A DNA stretch of 64,000 nt. Origin: Apostichopus japonicus (Eukaryota; Echinodermata; Holothuroidea; Aspidochirotida; Stichopodidae). A program made the translations under genes and the position numbers. The stretch lies in NCBI RefSeq assembly GCF_037975245.1, contig NC_092579.1:12448678-12512677 (forward strand), read 5' to 3'. Shown piece after piece: positions 24,781-39,700 of this stretch; the stretch's first letter is position 1; each line of letters opens with the position of its first letter. The notes under the pieces are model-generated. The model made no database searches, was not told the origin of the DNA, and saw only the letters and a list, made by a program, of their open reading frames with translations.

Positions 24781-25310
24781 GACGTCTTTTGCCGATCTTT
24801 TACAGCAAGTGCCTACACGGGGAGCTGTAAGTATTAGTTAATCCACCTAATATCTCAGTCCATACAGTGGCGCGATGGCTTGGCGCACTGTACGAGCTGA
24901 TGATCGAGACTCTCTTTTGCATCCGTGGTTCGAACCCCGGTGATGACGTCTTTTGCCGATCTTTTACAGCAAGTGCCTACACGGGGAGCTGTAAGTATTA
25001 GTTAATCCACCTAATATCTCAGTCCATACAGTGTCGCGATGGCTTGGCGCACTGTACGAGCTGATGATCGAGACTCTCTTTTTTATCCGTGGTTCGAACC
25101 CCGGTGGTGACGTCTTTTACAGCAAGTGCCTACACGGGGAGCTGTAAGTATTAGTTAATCCACCTAATATCTCAGTCCATACAGTGTCGCGATGGCTTGG
25201 CGCACTGTACGAGCTGATGATCGAGACTCTCTTTTGCATCCGTGGTTCGAACCCCGGTGATGACGTCTTTTGCCGATCTTTTAAAGCAAGTGATTACACG
25301 GGGAGCTGTA

Positions 25311-27240
25311 AGTATTAGTTAATCCACCTAATATCTCAGTCCATACAGTGGCGCGATGGCTTGGCGCACTGTACGAGCTGATGATCGAGACTATCTTTTG
25401 CATCCGTGGTTCGAACCCCGGTGGTGACGTCTTTTACAGCAAGTGCCTACACGGGGAGATGTAAGTATTAGTTAATCCACCTAATATCTCAGTCCATACA
25501 GTGGCGCGATGGCTTGGCGCACTGTACGAGCTGATGATCGAGACTCTCTTTTGCATCCGTGGTTCGAAACCCCGGTGATGACGTCTTTTGCCGATCTTTT
25601 ACAGCAAGTGCCTACACGGGGAGCTGTAAGTATTAGTTAATCCACCTAATATCTCAGTCCATACAGTGGCGCGATGGCTTGGCGCACTGTACGAGCTGAT
25701 GATCGAGACTCTCTTTTGCATCCGTGGTTCGAAAACCGGTGATGACGTCTTTTACAGCAAGTGCCTACACGGGGAGCTGTAAGTATTAGTTAATCCACCT
25801 AATATCTCAGTCCATACAGTGGCGCGATGGCTTGGCGCACTGTACGAGCTGATGATCGAGACTCTCTTTTGCTTCCGTGGTTCGAAACCCGGGTGATGAC
25901 GTCTTTTGCCGATCTTTTACAGCAAGTGCCTACACGGGGAGCTGTAAGTATTAGTTAATCCACCTAATATCTCAGTCCATACAGTGGCGCGATGGCTTGG
26001 CGCACTGTACGAGCTGATGATCGAGACTCTCTTTTGCATCCGTGGTTCGAACCCCGGTGATGACGTCTTTTGCCGATCTTTTAAAGCAAGTGCCTACACG
26101 GGGAGCTGTAAGTATCAGTTAATCCACCTAATATCTCAGTCCATACAGTGGCGCGATGGCTTGGCGCACTGTACGAGCTGATGATCGAGACTCTCTTTTG
26201 CATCCGTGGTTCGAACCCCGGTGATGACGTCTTTTGCCGATCTTTTACAGCAAGTGCCTACACGGGGAGCTGTAAGTATTAGTTAATCCACCTAATATCT
26301 CAGTCCATACAGTGGCGCGATGGCTTGGCGCACTGTACGAGCTGATGATCGAGACTATCTTTTGCATCCGTGGTTCGAACCCCGGTGGTGACGTCTTTTA
26401 CAGCAAGTGCCTACACGGGGAGATGTAAGTATTAGTTAATCCACCTAATATCTCAGTCCATACAGTGGCGCGATGGCTTGGCGCACTGTACGAGCTGATG
26501 ATCGAGACTCTCTTTTGCATCCGTGGTTCGAAACCCCGGTGATGACGTCTTTTGCCGATCTTTTACAGCAAGTGCCTACACGGGGAGCTGTAAGTATTAG
26601 TTAATCCACCTAATATCTCAGTCCATACAGTGGCGCGATGGCTTGGCGCACTGTACGAGCTGATGATCGAGACTCTCTTTTGCATCCGTGGTTCGAAAAC
26701 CGGTGATGACGTCTTTTACAGCAAGTGCCTACACGGGGAGCTGTAAGTATTAGTTAATCCACCTAATATCTCAGTCCATACAGTGGCGCGATGGCTTGGC
26801 GCACTGTACGAGCTGATGATCGAGACTCTCTTTTGCTTCCGTGGTTCGAAACCCGGGTGATGACGTCTTTTGCCGATCTTTTACAGCAAGTGCCTACACG
26901 GGGAGCTGTAAGTATTAGTTAATCCACCTAATATCTCAGTCCATACAGTGGCGCGATGGCTTGGCGCACTGTACGAGCTGATGATCGAGACTCTCTTTTG
27001 CATCCGTGGTTCGAACCCCGGTGATGACGTCTTTTGCCGATCTTTTAAAGCAAGTGCCTACACGGGGAGCTGTAAGTATCAGTTAATCCACCTAATATCT
27101 CAGTCCATACAGTGGCGCGATGGCTTGGCGCACTGTACGAGCTGATGATCGAGACTCTCTTTTGCATCCGTGGTTCGAACCCCGGTGATGACGTCTTTTG
27201 CCGATCTTTTACAGCAAGTGCCTACACGGGGAGCTGTAAG
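25311..27240 (+). repeat. 964-bp hexamer tandem duplication
   Basis: Two adjacent copies share GGGGAGATGTAAG (25456 and 26420), GCTTCCGTGG (25871 and 26835), the GAAAACCGG short monomer and the TATCAG monomer, all exactly 964 bp apart. The first copy starts after a private GTGATTACACGG at about 25300, and the second ends where CCAGCTAAT replaces CCACCTAAT near 27250. No indel separates the copies. Confidence 0.88.
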
Positions 27241-30200
27241 TATTAGTTAATCCAGCTAATATCTCAGTCCATACAGTGGCGCGATGGCTTGGCGCACTGT
27301 GCGAGCTGATGATCGAGACTCTCTTTTGCATCCGTGGTTCGAACCCCGGTGGTGACGTCTTTTACAGCAAGTGCCTACACGGGGAGCTGTAAGTATTAGT
27401 TAATCCAACTAATATCTCAGTCCATACAGTGGCGCGATGGCTTGGCGCACTGTACGAGCTGATGATCGAGACTCTCTTTTGCATCCGTGGTTCGAAACCC
27501 CGGTGATGACGTCTTTTGCCGATCTTTTACAGCAAGTGCCTACACGGGGAGCTGTAAGTATTAGTTAATCCACCTAATATCTCAGTCCATACAGTGGCGC
27601 GATGGCTTGGCGCACTGTACGAGCTGATGATCGAGACTCTCTTTTGCATCTGTGGTTCGAACCCCGGTGGTGACGTCTTTTACAGCAAGTGCCTACACGG
27701 GGAGCTGTAAGTATTAGTTAATCCACCTAATATCTCAGTCCATACAGTGGCGCGATGGCTTGGCGCACTGTACGAGCTGATGATTGAGACTCTCTTTTGC
27801 ATCCGTGGTTCGAAACCCAGGTGATGACGTCTTTTGCCGATCTTTTACAGCAAGTGCCTACACGGGGAGCTGTAAGTATTAGTTAATCCAGCTAATATCT
27901 CAGTCCATACAGTGGCGCGATGGCTTGGCGCACTGTACGAGCTGATGATCGAGACTCTCTTTTGCATCCGTGGTTCGAGCCCCGGTGGTGACGTCTTTAG
28001 CCGATCTTTTACAGCAAGTACCTACACGGGGAGCTGTAAGTATTAGTTAATCCACCTAATATCTCAGTCCATACAGTGGCGCGATGGCTTGGCGCACTGT
28101 ACGAGCTGATGATCGAGACTATCTTTTGCATCCGTGGTTCGAACCCCGGTGGTGACGTCTTTTACAGCAAGTGCCTACACGGGGAGCTGTAAGTATTAGT
28201 TAATCCACCTAATATCTCAGTCCATACAGTGGCGCGATGGCTTGGCGCACTGTACGAGCTGATGATCGAGACTCTCTTTTGCATCCGTGGTTCGAAACCC
28301 CGGTGATGACGTCTTTTACAGCAAGTGCCTACACGGGGAGCTGTAAGTATCAGTTAATCCACCTAATATATCAGTCCATACAGTGGCGCGATGGCTTGGC
28401 GCACTGTACGAGCTGATGATCGAGACTCTCTTTTGCATCCGTGGTTCGAACCCCGGTGATGACGTCTTTTGCCGATCTTTTACAGCAAGTGCCTACACGG
28501 GGAGCTGTAAGTATTAGTTAATCCACCTAATATCTCAGTCCATACAGTGGCGCGATGGCTTGGCGCACTGTACGAGCTGATGATCGAGACTCTCTTTTGC
28601 ATCCGTGGTTCGAAACCCCGGTGATGACGTCTTTTACAGCAAGTGCCTACACGGGGAGCTGTAAGTATCAGTTAATCCACCTAATATATCAGTCCATACA
28701 GTGGCGCGATGGCTTGGCGCACTGTACGAGCTGATGATCGAGACTCTCTTTTGCATCCGTGGTTCGAACCCCGGTGATGACGTCTTTTGCCGATCTTTTA
28801 CAGCAAGTGCCTACACGGGGAGCTGTAAGTATTAGTTAATCCACATAATTTCTCAGTCCATACAGTGGCGCGATGGCTTGGCGCACTGTACGAGCTGATG
28901 ATCGAGACTCTCTTTTGCATCCGTGGTTCGAACCCCGGTGATGACGTCTTTTGCCGATCTTTTAAAGCAAGTGCCTACACGGGGAGCTGTAAGTATCAGT
29001 TAATCCACCTAATATCTCAGTCCATACAGTGGCGCGATGGCTTGGCGCACTGTACGAGCTGATGATCGAGACTCTCTTTTGCATCCGTGGTTCGAACCCC
29101 GGTGATGACGTCTTTTGCCGATCTTTTACAGCAAGTGCCTACACGGGGAGCTGTAAGTATTAGTTAATCCAGCTAATATCTCAGTCCATACAGTGGCGCG
29201 ATGGCTTGGCGCACTGTGCGAGCTGATGATCGAGACTCTCTTTTGCATCCGTGGTTCGAACCCCGGTGGTGACGTCTTTTACAGCAAGTGCCTACACGGG
29301 GAGCTGTAAGTATTAGTTAATCCAACTAATATCTCAGTCCATACAGTGGCGCGATGGCTTGGCGCACTGTACGAGCTGATGATCGAGACTCTCTTTTGCA
29401 TCCGTGGTTCGAAACCCCGGTGATGACGTCTTTTGCCGATCTTTTACAGCAAGTGCCTACACGGGGAGCTGTAAGTATTAGTTAATCCACCTAATATCTC
29501 AGTCCATACAGTGGCGCGATGGCTTGGCGCACTGTACGAGCTGATGATCGAGACTCTCTTTTGCATCTGTGGTTCGAACCCCGGTGGTGACGTCTTTTAC
29601 AGCAAGTGCCTACACGGGGAGCTGTAAGTATTAGTTAATCCACCTAATATCTCAGTCCATACAGTGGCGCGATGGCTTGGCGCACTGTACGAGCTGATGA
29701 TTGAGACTCTCTTTTGCATCCGTGGTTCGAAACCCAGGTGATGACGTCTTTTGCCGATCTTTTACAGCAAGTGCCTACACGGGGAGCTGTAAGTATTAGT
29801 TAATCCAGCTAATATCTCAGTCCATACAGTGGCGCGATGGCTTGGCGCACTGTACGAGCTGATGATCGAGACTCTCTTTTGCATCCGTGGTTCGAGCCCC
29901 GGTGGTGACGTCTTTAGCCGATCTTTTACAGCAAGTACCTACACGGGGAGCTGTAAGTATTAGTTAATCCACCTAATATCTCAGTCCATACAGTGGCGCG
30001 ATGGCTTGGCGCACTGTACGAGCTGATGATCGAGACTATCTTTTGCATCCGTGGTTCGAACCCCGGTGGTGACGTCTTTTACAGCAAGTGCCTACACGGG
30101 GAGCTGTAAGTATTAGTTAATCCACCTAATATCTCAGTCCATACAGTGGCGCGATGGCTTGGCGCACTGTACGAGCTGATGATCGAGACTCTCTTTTGCA

Positions 30201-30463
30201 TCCGTGGTTCGAAACCCCGGTGATGACGTCTTTTACAGCAAGTGCCTACACGGGGAGCTGTAAGTATCAGTTAATCCACCTAATATATCAGTCCATACAG
30301 TGGCGCGATGGCTTGGCGCACTGTACGAGCTGATGATCGAGACTCTCTTTTGCATCCGTGGTTCGAACCCCGGTGATGACGTCTTTTGCCGATCTTTTAC
30401 AGCAAGTGCCTACACGGGGAGCTGTAAGTATTAGTTAATCCACATAATTTCTCAGTCCATACA
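26948..30463 (+). repeat. 1917-bp duplication with nested 318-bp dimer difference
   Basis: Markers are shared at an offset of 1917 bp: CCAACTAAT (27405 and 29322), CATCTGTGG (27650 and 29567), GATGATTGAGAC, GAAACCCAGG and CAAGTACCTACAC. Near the end the offset changes. CCACATAATTTCTCAG at 28842 matches 30441, only 1599 bp away. The first copy holds an extra 318-bp dimer: TATCAG plus ATATATCAG linked at 28348 and repeated at 28666. So copy one is 12 monomers and copy two is 10; the dimer was gained in one or lost from the other. Confidence 0.86.
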
Positions 30464-33400
30464 GTGGCGCGATGGCTTGGCGCACTGTACGAGCTGATGA
30501 TCGAGACTCTCTTTTGCATCCGTGGTTCGAACCCCGGTGATGACGTCTTTTGCCGATCTTTTACAGCAAGTGCCTACACGGGGAGCTGTAAGTATTAGTT
30601 AATCCAGCAAATATCTCAGTCCATACAGTGGCGCGATGGCTTGGCGCACTGTACGAGCTGATGATCGAGACTCTCTTTTGCATCCGTGGTTCGAACCCCG
30701 GTGATGACGTCTTTTGCCGATCTTTTACAGCAAGTGCCTACACGGGGAGCTGTAAGTATTAGTTAATCCACCTAATATCTCAGTCCATACAGTGGCGCGA
30801 TGGCTTGGCGCACTGTGCGAGCTGATGATCGAGACTCTCTTTTGCATCCGTGGTTCGAAACCCGGTGGTGACGTCTTTTACAGCAAGTGCCTACACGGGG
30901 AGCTGTAAGTATTAGTTAATCCACCTAATATCTCAGTCCATACAGTGGCGCGATGGCTTGGCGCACTGTACGAGCTGATGATCGAGACTCTCTTTTGCAT
31001 CCGTGGTTCGAAACCCCGGTGATGACGTCTTTTGCCGATCTTTTACAGCAAGTGCCTACACGGGGAGCTGTAAGTATTAGTTAATCCACCTAATATCTCA
31101 GTCCATACAGTGGCGCGATGGCTTGGCGCACTGTACGAGCTGATGATCGAGACTCTCTTTTGCATCCGTGGTTCGAACCCCGGTGGTGACGTCTTTTACA
31201 GCAAGTGCCTACACGGGGAGCTGTAAGTATTAGTTAATCCACCTAATATCTCAGTCCATACAGTGGCGCGATGGCTTGGCGCACTGTACGAGCTGATAAT
31301 CGAGACTCTCTTTTGCATCCGTGGTTCGAAACCCCGGTGATGACGTCTTTTGCCGATCTTTTACAGCAAGTGCCTACACGGGGAGCTGTAAGTATTAGTT
31401 AATCCAGCTAATATCTCAGTCCATACAGTGGCGCGATGGCTTGGCGCACTGTACGAGCTGATGATCGAGACTCTCTTTTGCATCCGTGGTTCGAGCCCCG
31501 GTGGTGACGTCTTTTGCCGATCTTTTAAAGCAAGTGCCTACACGGGGAGCTGTAAGTATTAGTTAATCCACCTAATATCTCAGTCCATACAGTGGCGCGA
31601 TGGCTTGGCGCACTGTACGAGCTGATGATCGAGACTCTCTTTTGCATCCGTGGTTCGAACCCCGGTGATGACGTCTTTTGCCGATCTTTTAAAGCAAGTG
31701 CCTACACGGGGAGCTGTAAGTATTAGTTAATCCACCTAATATCTCAGTCCATACAGTGGCGCGATGGCTTGGCGCACTGTACGAGCTGATGATCGAGACT
31801 ATCTTTTGCATCCGTGGTTCGAACCCCGGTGGTGACGTCTTTTACAGCAAGTGCCTACACGGGGAGCTGTAAGTATTAGTTAATCCACCTAATATCTCAG
31901 TCCATACAGTGGCGCGATGGCTTGGCGCACTGTACGAGCTGATGATCGAGACTCTCTTTTGCATCCGTGGTTCGAAACCCCGGTGATGACGTCTTTTGCC
32001 GATCTTTTACAGCAAGTGCCTACACGGGGAGCTGTAAGTATTAGTTAATCCACCTAATATCTCAGTCCATACAGTGGCGCGATGGCTTGGCGCACTGTAC
32101 GAGCTGATGATCGAGACTCTCTTTTGCATCCGTGGTTCGAAAACCGGTGATGACGTCTTTTACAGCAAGTGCCTACACGGGGAGCTGTAAGTATCAGTTA
32201 ATCCACCTAATATATCAGTCCATACAGTGGCGCGATGGCTTGGCGCACTGTACGAGCTGATGATCGAGACTCTCTTTTGCATCCGTGGTTCGAAACCCCG
32301 GTGGTGACGTCTTTTGCCGATCTTTTACAGCAAGTGCCTACACGGGGAGCTGTAAGTATTAGTTAATCCACCTAATATCTCAGTCCATACAGTGGCGCGA
32401 TGGCTTGGCGCACTGTACGAGCTGATGATCGAGACTCTCTTTTGCATCCATGGTTCGAACCCCGGTGATGACGTCTTTTGCCGATCTTTTACAGCAAGTG
32501 CCTACACGGGGAGCTGTAAGTATTAGTTAATCCACCTAATATCTCAGTCCATACAGTGGCGCGATGGCTTGGCGCACTGTACGAGCTGATGATCGAGACT
32601 CTCTTTTGCATCCGTGGTTCGAACCCCGGTGATGACGTCTTTTGCCGATCTTTTACAGCAAGTGCCTACACGGGGAGCTGTAAGTATTAGTTAATCCACC
32701 TAATATCTCAGTCCATACAGTGTCGCGATGGCTTGGCGCACTGTACGAGCTGATGATTGAGACTCTCTTTTGCATCCGTGGTTCGAACCCCGGTGGTGAC
32801 GTCTTTTACAGCAAGTGCCTACACGGGGAGCTGTAAGTATTAGTTAATCCACCTAATATCTCAGTCCATACAGTGTCGCGATGGCTTGGCGCACTGTACG
32901 AGCTGATGATCGAGACTCTCTTTTGCATCCGTGGTTCGAACCCCGGTGGTGACGTCTTTTACAGCAAGTGCCTACACGGGGAGCTGTAAGTATTAGTTAA
33001 TCCACCTAATATCTCAGTCCATACAGTGGCGCGATGGCTTGGCGCACTGTACGAGCTGATGATCGAGACTCTCTTTTGCATCCGTGGTTCGAAACCCCGG
33101 TGATGACGTCTTTTGCCGATTTTTTACAGCAAGTGCCTACACGGGGAGCTGTAAGTATTAGTTAATCCAGCTAATATCTCAGTCCATACAGTGGCGCGAT
33201 GGCTTGGCGCACTGAACGAGCTGATGATCGAGACTCTCTTTTGCATCCGTGGTTCGAACCCCGGTGGTGACGTCTTTTACAGCAAGTGCCTACACGGGGA
33301 GCTGTAAGTATCAGTTAATCCACCTAATATCTCAGTCCATACAGTGGCGCGATGGCTTGGCGCACTGTACGAGCTGATGATCGAGACTCTTTTTTGCATC

Positions 33401-33779
33401 CGTGGTTCGAACCCCGGTGATGACGTCTTTTGCCGATCTTTTACAGCAAGTGCCTACACGGAGAGCTGTAAGTATTAGTTAATCCACCTAATATCTCAGT
33501 CCATACAGTGGCGCGATGGCTTGGCGCACTGTACGAGCTGATGATCGAGACTCTCTTTTGCATCCGTGGTTCGAAACCCCGGTGATGACGTCTTTTGCCG
33601 ATCTTTTACAGCAAGTGCCTACAAGGGGAGCTGTAAGTATTAGTTAATCCACCTAATATCTCAGTCCATTCAGTGGCGCGATGGCTTAGCGCACTGTACG
33701 AGCTGATGATCGAGACTCTCTTTTGCATCCGTGGTTCGAAACCCCGGTGGTGACGTCTTTTGCCGATCTTTTACAGCAA

Positions 33780-36700
33780 GTGCCTACACGGGGAGCTGTA
33801 AGTATTAGTTAATCCACCTAATATCTCAGTCCATACAGTGGCGCGATGGCTTGGCGCACTGTACGAGCTGATGATCGAGACTCTCTTTTGCATCCGTGGT
33901 TCGAACCCCGGTGATGACGTCTTTTGCCGATCTTTTACAGCAAGTGCCTACACGGGGAGCTGTAAGTATTAGTTAATCCACCTAATATCTCAGTCCATAC
34001 AGTGGCGCGATGGCTTGGCGCACTGTACGAGCTGATGATCGAGACTCTCTTTTGCATCCGTGGTTCGAACCCCGGTGGTGACGTCTTTTACAGCAAGTGC
34101 CTACACGGGGAGCTGTAAGTATTAGTTAATCCACCTAATATCTCAGTCCATACAGTGGCGCGATGGCTTGGCGCACTGTACGAGCTGATGATCGAGACTC
34201 TCTTTTGCATCCGTGGTTCGAAACCCCGGTGATGACGTCTTTTGCCGATGTTTTACAGCAAGTGCCTACACGGGGAGCTGTAAGTATTAGTTAATCCACC
34301 TAATATCTCAGTCCATACAGTGGCGCGATGGCTTGGCGCACTGTACGAGCTGATGATCGAGACTCTCTTTTGCATCCGTGGTTCGAAACCCCGGTGATGA
34401 CGTCTTTTGCCGATCTTTTACAGCAAGTGCCTACACGGGGAGCTGTAAGTATTAGTTAATCCACCTAATATCTCAGTCCATACAGTGGCGCGATGGCTTG
34501 GCGCACTGTACGAGCTGATGATCGAGACTCTCTTTTGCATCCGTGGTTCGAACCCCGGTGATGACGTCTTTTGTCGATCTTTTACAGCAAGTGCCTACAC
34601 GGGGAGCTGTAAGTATTAGTTAATCCACCTAATATCTCAGTCCATACAGTGGCGCGATGGCTTGGCGCACTGTACGAGCTGATGATCGAGACTCTCTTTT
34701 GCATCCGTGGTTCGAACCCCGGTGATGACGTATTTTGCCGATCTTTTACAGCAAGTGCCTACACGGGGAGCTGTAAGTATTAGTTAATACACCTAATATC
34801 TCAGTCCATACAGTGGCGCGATGGCTTGGCGCACTGTGCGAGCTGATGCTCGAGACTCTCTTTTGCATCCGTGGTTCGAACCCCGGTGGTGACGTCTTTT
34901 ACAGCAAGTGCCTACACGGGGAGCTGTAAGTATTAGTTAATCCACCTAATATCTCAGTCCATACAGTGGCGCGATGGCTTGGCGCACTGTACGAGCTGAT
35001 GATCGAGACTCTCTTTTGCATCCGTGGTTCGAACCCCGGTGATGACGTCTTTTGCCGATCTTTTACAGCAAGTGCCTACACGGGGAGCTGTAAGTATTAG
35101 TTAATCCAGCTAATATCTCAGTCCATACAGTGGCGCGATGGCTTGGCGCACTGTACGAGCTGATGATCGAGACTCTCTTTTGCATCCGTGGTTCAAAACC
35201 CCGGTGATGACGTCTTTTGCCGATCTTTTACAGCAAGTGCCTACACGGGGAGCTGTAAGTACTAGTTAATCCAGCTAATATCTCAGTCCATACAGTGGCG
35301 CGATGGCTTGGCGCACTGTACGAGCTGATGATCGAGACTCTCTTTTGCATCCGTGGTTCGAACCCCGGTGGTGACGTCTTTTGCCGATCTTTTACAGCAA
35401 GTGCCTACACGGGGAGCTGTAAGTATTAGTTAATCCAGCTAATATCTCAGTCCATACAGTGGCGCGATGGCTTGGCGCACTGTACGAGCTGATGATCGAG
35501 ACTCTCTTTTGCATCCGTGGTTAGAAACCCCGGTGATGACGTCTTTTGCCGATCTTTTCAGCAAGTGCCTTCACGGGGAGCTGTAAGTATTAGTTAATCC
35601 ACCTAATATCTCAGTCCATACAGTGGCGCGATGGCTTGGCGCACTGTACGAGCTGATGATCGAGACTCTCTTTTGCATCCGTGGTTCAAAACCCCGGTGA
35701 TGACGTCTTTTGCCGATCTTTTACAGCAAGTGCCTACACGGGGAGCTGTAAGTACTAGTTAATCCACCTAATATCTCAGTCCATACAGTGGCGCGATGGC
35801 TTGGCGCACTGTACGAGCTGATGATCGAGACTCTCTTTTGCATCCGTGGTTCGAACCCCGGTGATGACGTCTTTTGCCGATCTTTTACAGCAAGTACCTA
35901 CACGGGGAGCTGTAAGTATTAGTTAATCCACCTAATATCTCAGTCCATACAGTGGCGCGATGGCTTGGCGCACTGTACGAGCTGATGATCGAGACTCTCT
36001 TTTGCATCCGTGGTTCGAAACCCGGTGGTGACGTTTTTTACAGCAAGTGCCTACACGGGGAGCTGTAAGTATTAGTTAATCCACCTAATATCTCAGTCCA
36101 TACAGTGGCGCGATGGCTTGGCGCACTGTACGAGCTGATGATCGAGACTCTCTTTTGCATCCGTGGTTCGAAACCCCGGTGATGACGTCTTTTGCCGATC
36201 TTTTACAGCAAGTGCCTACACGGGGAGCTGTAAGTATTAGTTAATCCACCTAATATCTCAGTCCATACAGTGGCGCGATGGCTTGGCGCACTGTGCGAGC
36301 TGATGATCGAGACTCTCTTTTGCATCCGTGGTTCAAAACCCCGGTGATGACGTCTTTTGCCGATCTTTTACAGCAAGTGCCTACACGGGGAGCTGTAAGT
36401 ATTAGTTAATCCACCTAATATCTCAGTCCATACAGTGGCGCGATGGCTTGGCGCACTGTACGAGCTGATGATCGAGACTCTCTTTTGCATCCGTGGTTCG
36501 AACCCCGGTGATGACGTCTTTTGCCGATCTTTTACAGCAAGTGCCTACACGGGGAGCTGTAAGTATTAGTTAATCCACCTAATATCTCAGTCCATACAGT
36601 GGCGCGATGGCTTGGCGCACTGTTCGAGCTGATGATCGAGACTCTCTTTTGCATCCGTGGTTCGAACCCCGGTGGTGACGTCTTTTACAGCAAGTGCCTA

Positions 36701-39700
36701 CACGGGGAGCTGTAAGTATTAGTTAATCCACCTAATATCTCAGTCCATACAGTGGCGCGATGGCTTGGCGCACTGTACGAGCTGATGATCGAGACTCTCT
36801 TTTGCATCCGTGGTTCGAAACCCCGGTGATGACGTCTTTTGCCGATCTTTTACAGCAAGTGCCTACACGGGGAGCTGTAAGTATTAGTTAATCCACCTAA
36901 TATCTCAGTCCATACAGTGGCGCGATGGCTTGGCGCACTGTACGAGCTGATGATCGAGACTCTCTTTTGCATCCGTGGTTCGAACCCCGGTGATGACGTC
37001 TTTTGCCGATCTTTTACAGCAAGTGCCTACACGGGGAGCTGTAAGTATTAGTTAATCCACCTAATATCTCAGTCCATACAGTGGCGCGATGGCTTGGCGC
37101 ACTGTACGAGCTGATGATCGAGACTCTCTTTTGCATCCGTGGTTCGAACCCCGGTGGTGACGTCTTTTACAGCAAGTGCCTACACGGGGAGCTGTAAGTA
37201 TTAGTTAATCCACCTAATATCTCAGTCCATACAGTGGCGCGATGGCTTGGCGCACTGTACGAGCTGATGATCGAGACTCTCTTTTGCATCCGTGGTTCGA
37301 AACCCCGGTGATGACGTCTTTTGCCGATGTTTTACAGCAAGTGCCTACACGGGGAGCTGTAAGTATTAGTTAATCCACCTAATATCTCAGTCCATACAGT
37401 GGCGCGATGGCTTGGCGCACTGTACGAGCTGATGATCGAGACTCTCTTTTGCATCCGTGGTTCGAAACCCCGGTGATGACGTCTTTTGCCGATCTTTTAC
37501 AGCAAGTGCCTACACGGGGAGCTGTAAGTATTAGTTAATCCACCTAATATCTCAGTCCATACAGTGGCGCGATGGCTTGGCGCACTGTACGAGCTGATGA
37601 TCGAGACTCTCTTTTGCATCCGTGGTTCGAACCCCGGTGATGACGTCTTTTGTCGATCTTTTACAGCAAGTGCCTACACGGGGAGCTGTAAGTATTAGTT
37701 AATCCACCTAATATCTCAGTCCATACAGTGGCGCGATGGCTTGGCGCACTGTACGAGCTGATGATCGAGACTCTCTTTTGCATCCGTGGTTCGAACCCCG
37801 GTGATGACGTATTTTGCCGATCTTTTACAGCAAGTGCCTACACGGGGAGCTGTAAGTATTAGTTAATACACCTAATATCTCAGTCCATACAGTGGCGCGA
37901 TGGCTTGGCGCACTGTGCGAGCTGATGCTCGAGACTCTCTTTTGCATCCGTGGTTCGAACCCCGGTGGTGACGTCTTTTACAGCAAGTGCCTACACGGGG
38001 AGCTGTAAGTATTAGTTAATCCACCTAATATCTCAGTCCATACAGTGGCGCGATGGCTTGGCGCACTGTACGAGCTGATGATCGAGACTCTCTTTTGCAT
38101 CCGTGGTTCGAACCCCGGTGATGACGTCTTTTGCCGATCTTTTACAGCAAGTGCCTACACGGGGAGCTGTAAGTATTAGTTAATCCAGCTAATATCTCAG
38201 TCCATACAGTGGCGCGATGGCTTGGCGCACTGTACGAGCTGATGATCGAGACTCTCTTTTGCATCCGTGGTTCAAAACCCCGGTGATGACGTCTTTTGCC
38301 GATCTTTTACAGCAAGTGCCTACACGGGGAGCTGTAAGTACTAGTTAATCCAGCTAATATCTCAGTCCATACAGTGGCGCGATGGCTTGGCGCACTGTAC
38401 GAGCTGATGATCGAGACTCTCTTTTGCATCCGTGGTTCGAACCCCGGTGGTGACGTCTTTTGCCGATCTTTTACAGCAAGTGCCTACACGGGGAGCTGTA
38501 AGTATTAGTTAATCCAGCTAATATCTCAGTCCATACAGTGGCGCGATGGCTTGGCGCACTGTACGAGCTGATGATCGAGACTCTCTTTTGCATCCGTGGT
38601 TAGAAACCCCGGTGATGACGTCTTTTGCCGATCTTTTCAGCAAGTGCCTTCACGGGGAGCTGTAAGTATTAGTTAATCCACCTAATATCTCAGTCCATAC
38701 AGTGGCGCGATGGCTTGGCGCACTGTACGAGCTGATGATCGAGACTCTCTTTTGCATCCGTGGTTCAAAACCCCGGTGATGACGTCTTTTGCCGATCTTT
38801 TACAGCAAGTGCCTACACGGGGAGCTGTAAGTACTAGTTAATCCACCTAATATCTCAGTCCATACAGTGGCGCGATGGCTTGGCGCACTGTACGAGCTGA
38901 TGATCGAGACTCTCTTTTGCATCCGTGGTTCGAACCCCGGTGATGACGTCTTTTGCCGATCTTTTACAGCAAGTACCTACACGGGGAGCTGTAAGTATTA
39001 GTTAATCCACCTAATATCTCAGTCCATACAGTGGCGCGATGGCTTGGCGCACTGTACGAGCTGATGATCGAGACTCTCTTTTGCATCCGTGGTTCGAAAC
39101 CCGGTGGTGACGTTTTTTACAGCAAGTGCCTACACGGGGAGCTGTAAGTATTAGTTAATCCACCTAATATCTCAGTCCATACAGTGGCGCGATGGCTTGG
39201 CGCACTGTACGAGCTGATGATCGAGACTCTCTTTTGCATCCGTGGTTCGAAACCCCGGTGATGACGTCTTTTGCCGATCTTTTACAGCAAGTGCCTACAC
39301 GGGGAGCTGTAAGTATTAGTTAATCCACCTAATATCTCAGTCCATACAGTGGCGCGATGGCTTGGCGCACTGTGCGAGCTGATGATCGAGACTCTCTTTT
39401 GCATCCGTGGTTCAAAACCCCGGTGATGACGTCTTTTGCCGATCTTTTACAGCAAGTGCCTACACGGGGAGCTGTAAGTATTAGTTAATCCACCTAATAT
39501 CTCAGTCCATACAGTGGCGCGATGGCTTGGCGCACTGTACGAGCTGATGATCGAGACTCTCTTTTGCATCCGTGGTTCGAACCCCGGTGATGACGTCTTT
39601 TGCCGATCTTTTACAGCAAGTGCCTACACGGGGAGCTGTAAGTATTAGTTAATCCACCTAATATCTCAGTCCATACAGTGGCGCGATGGCTTGGCGCACT

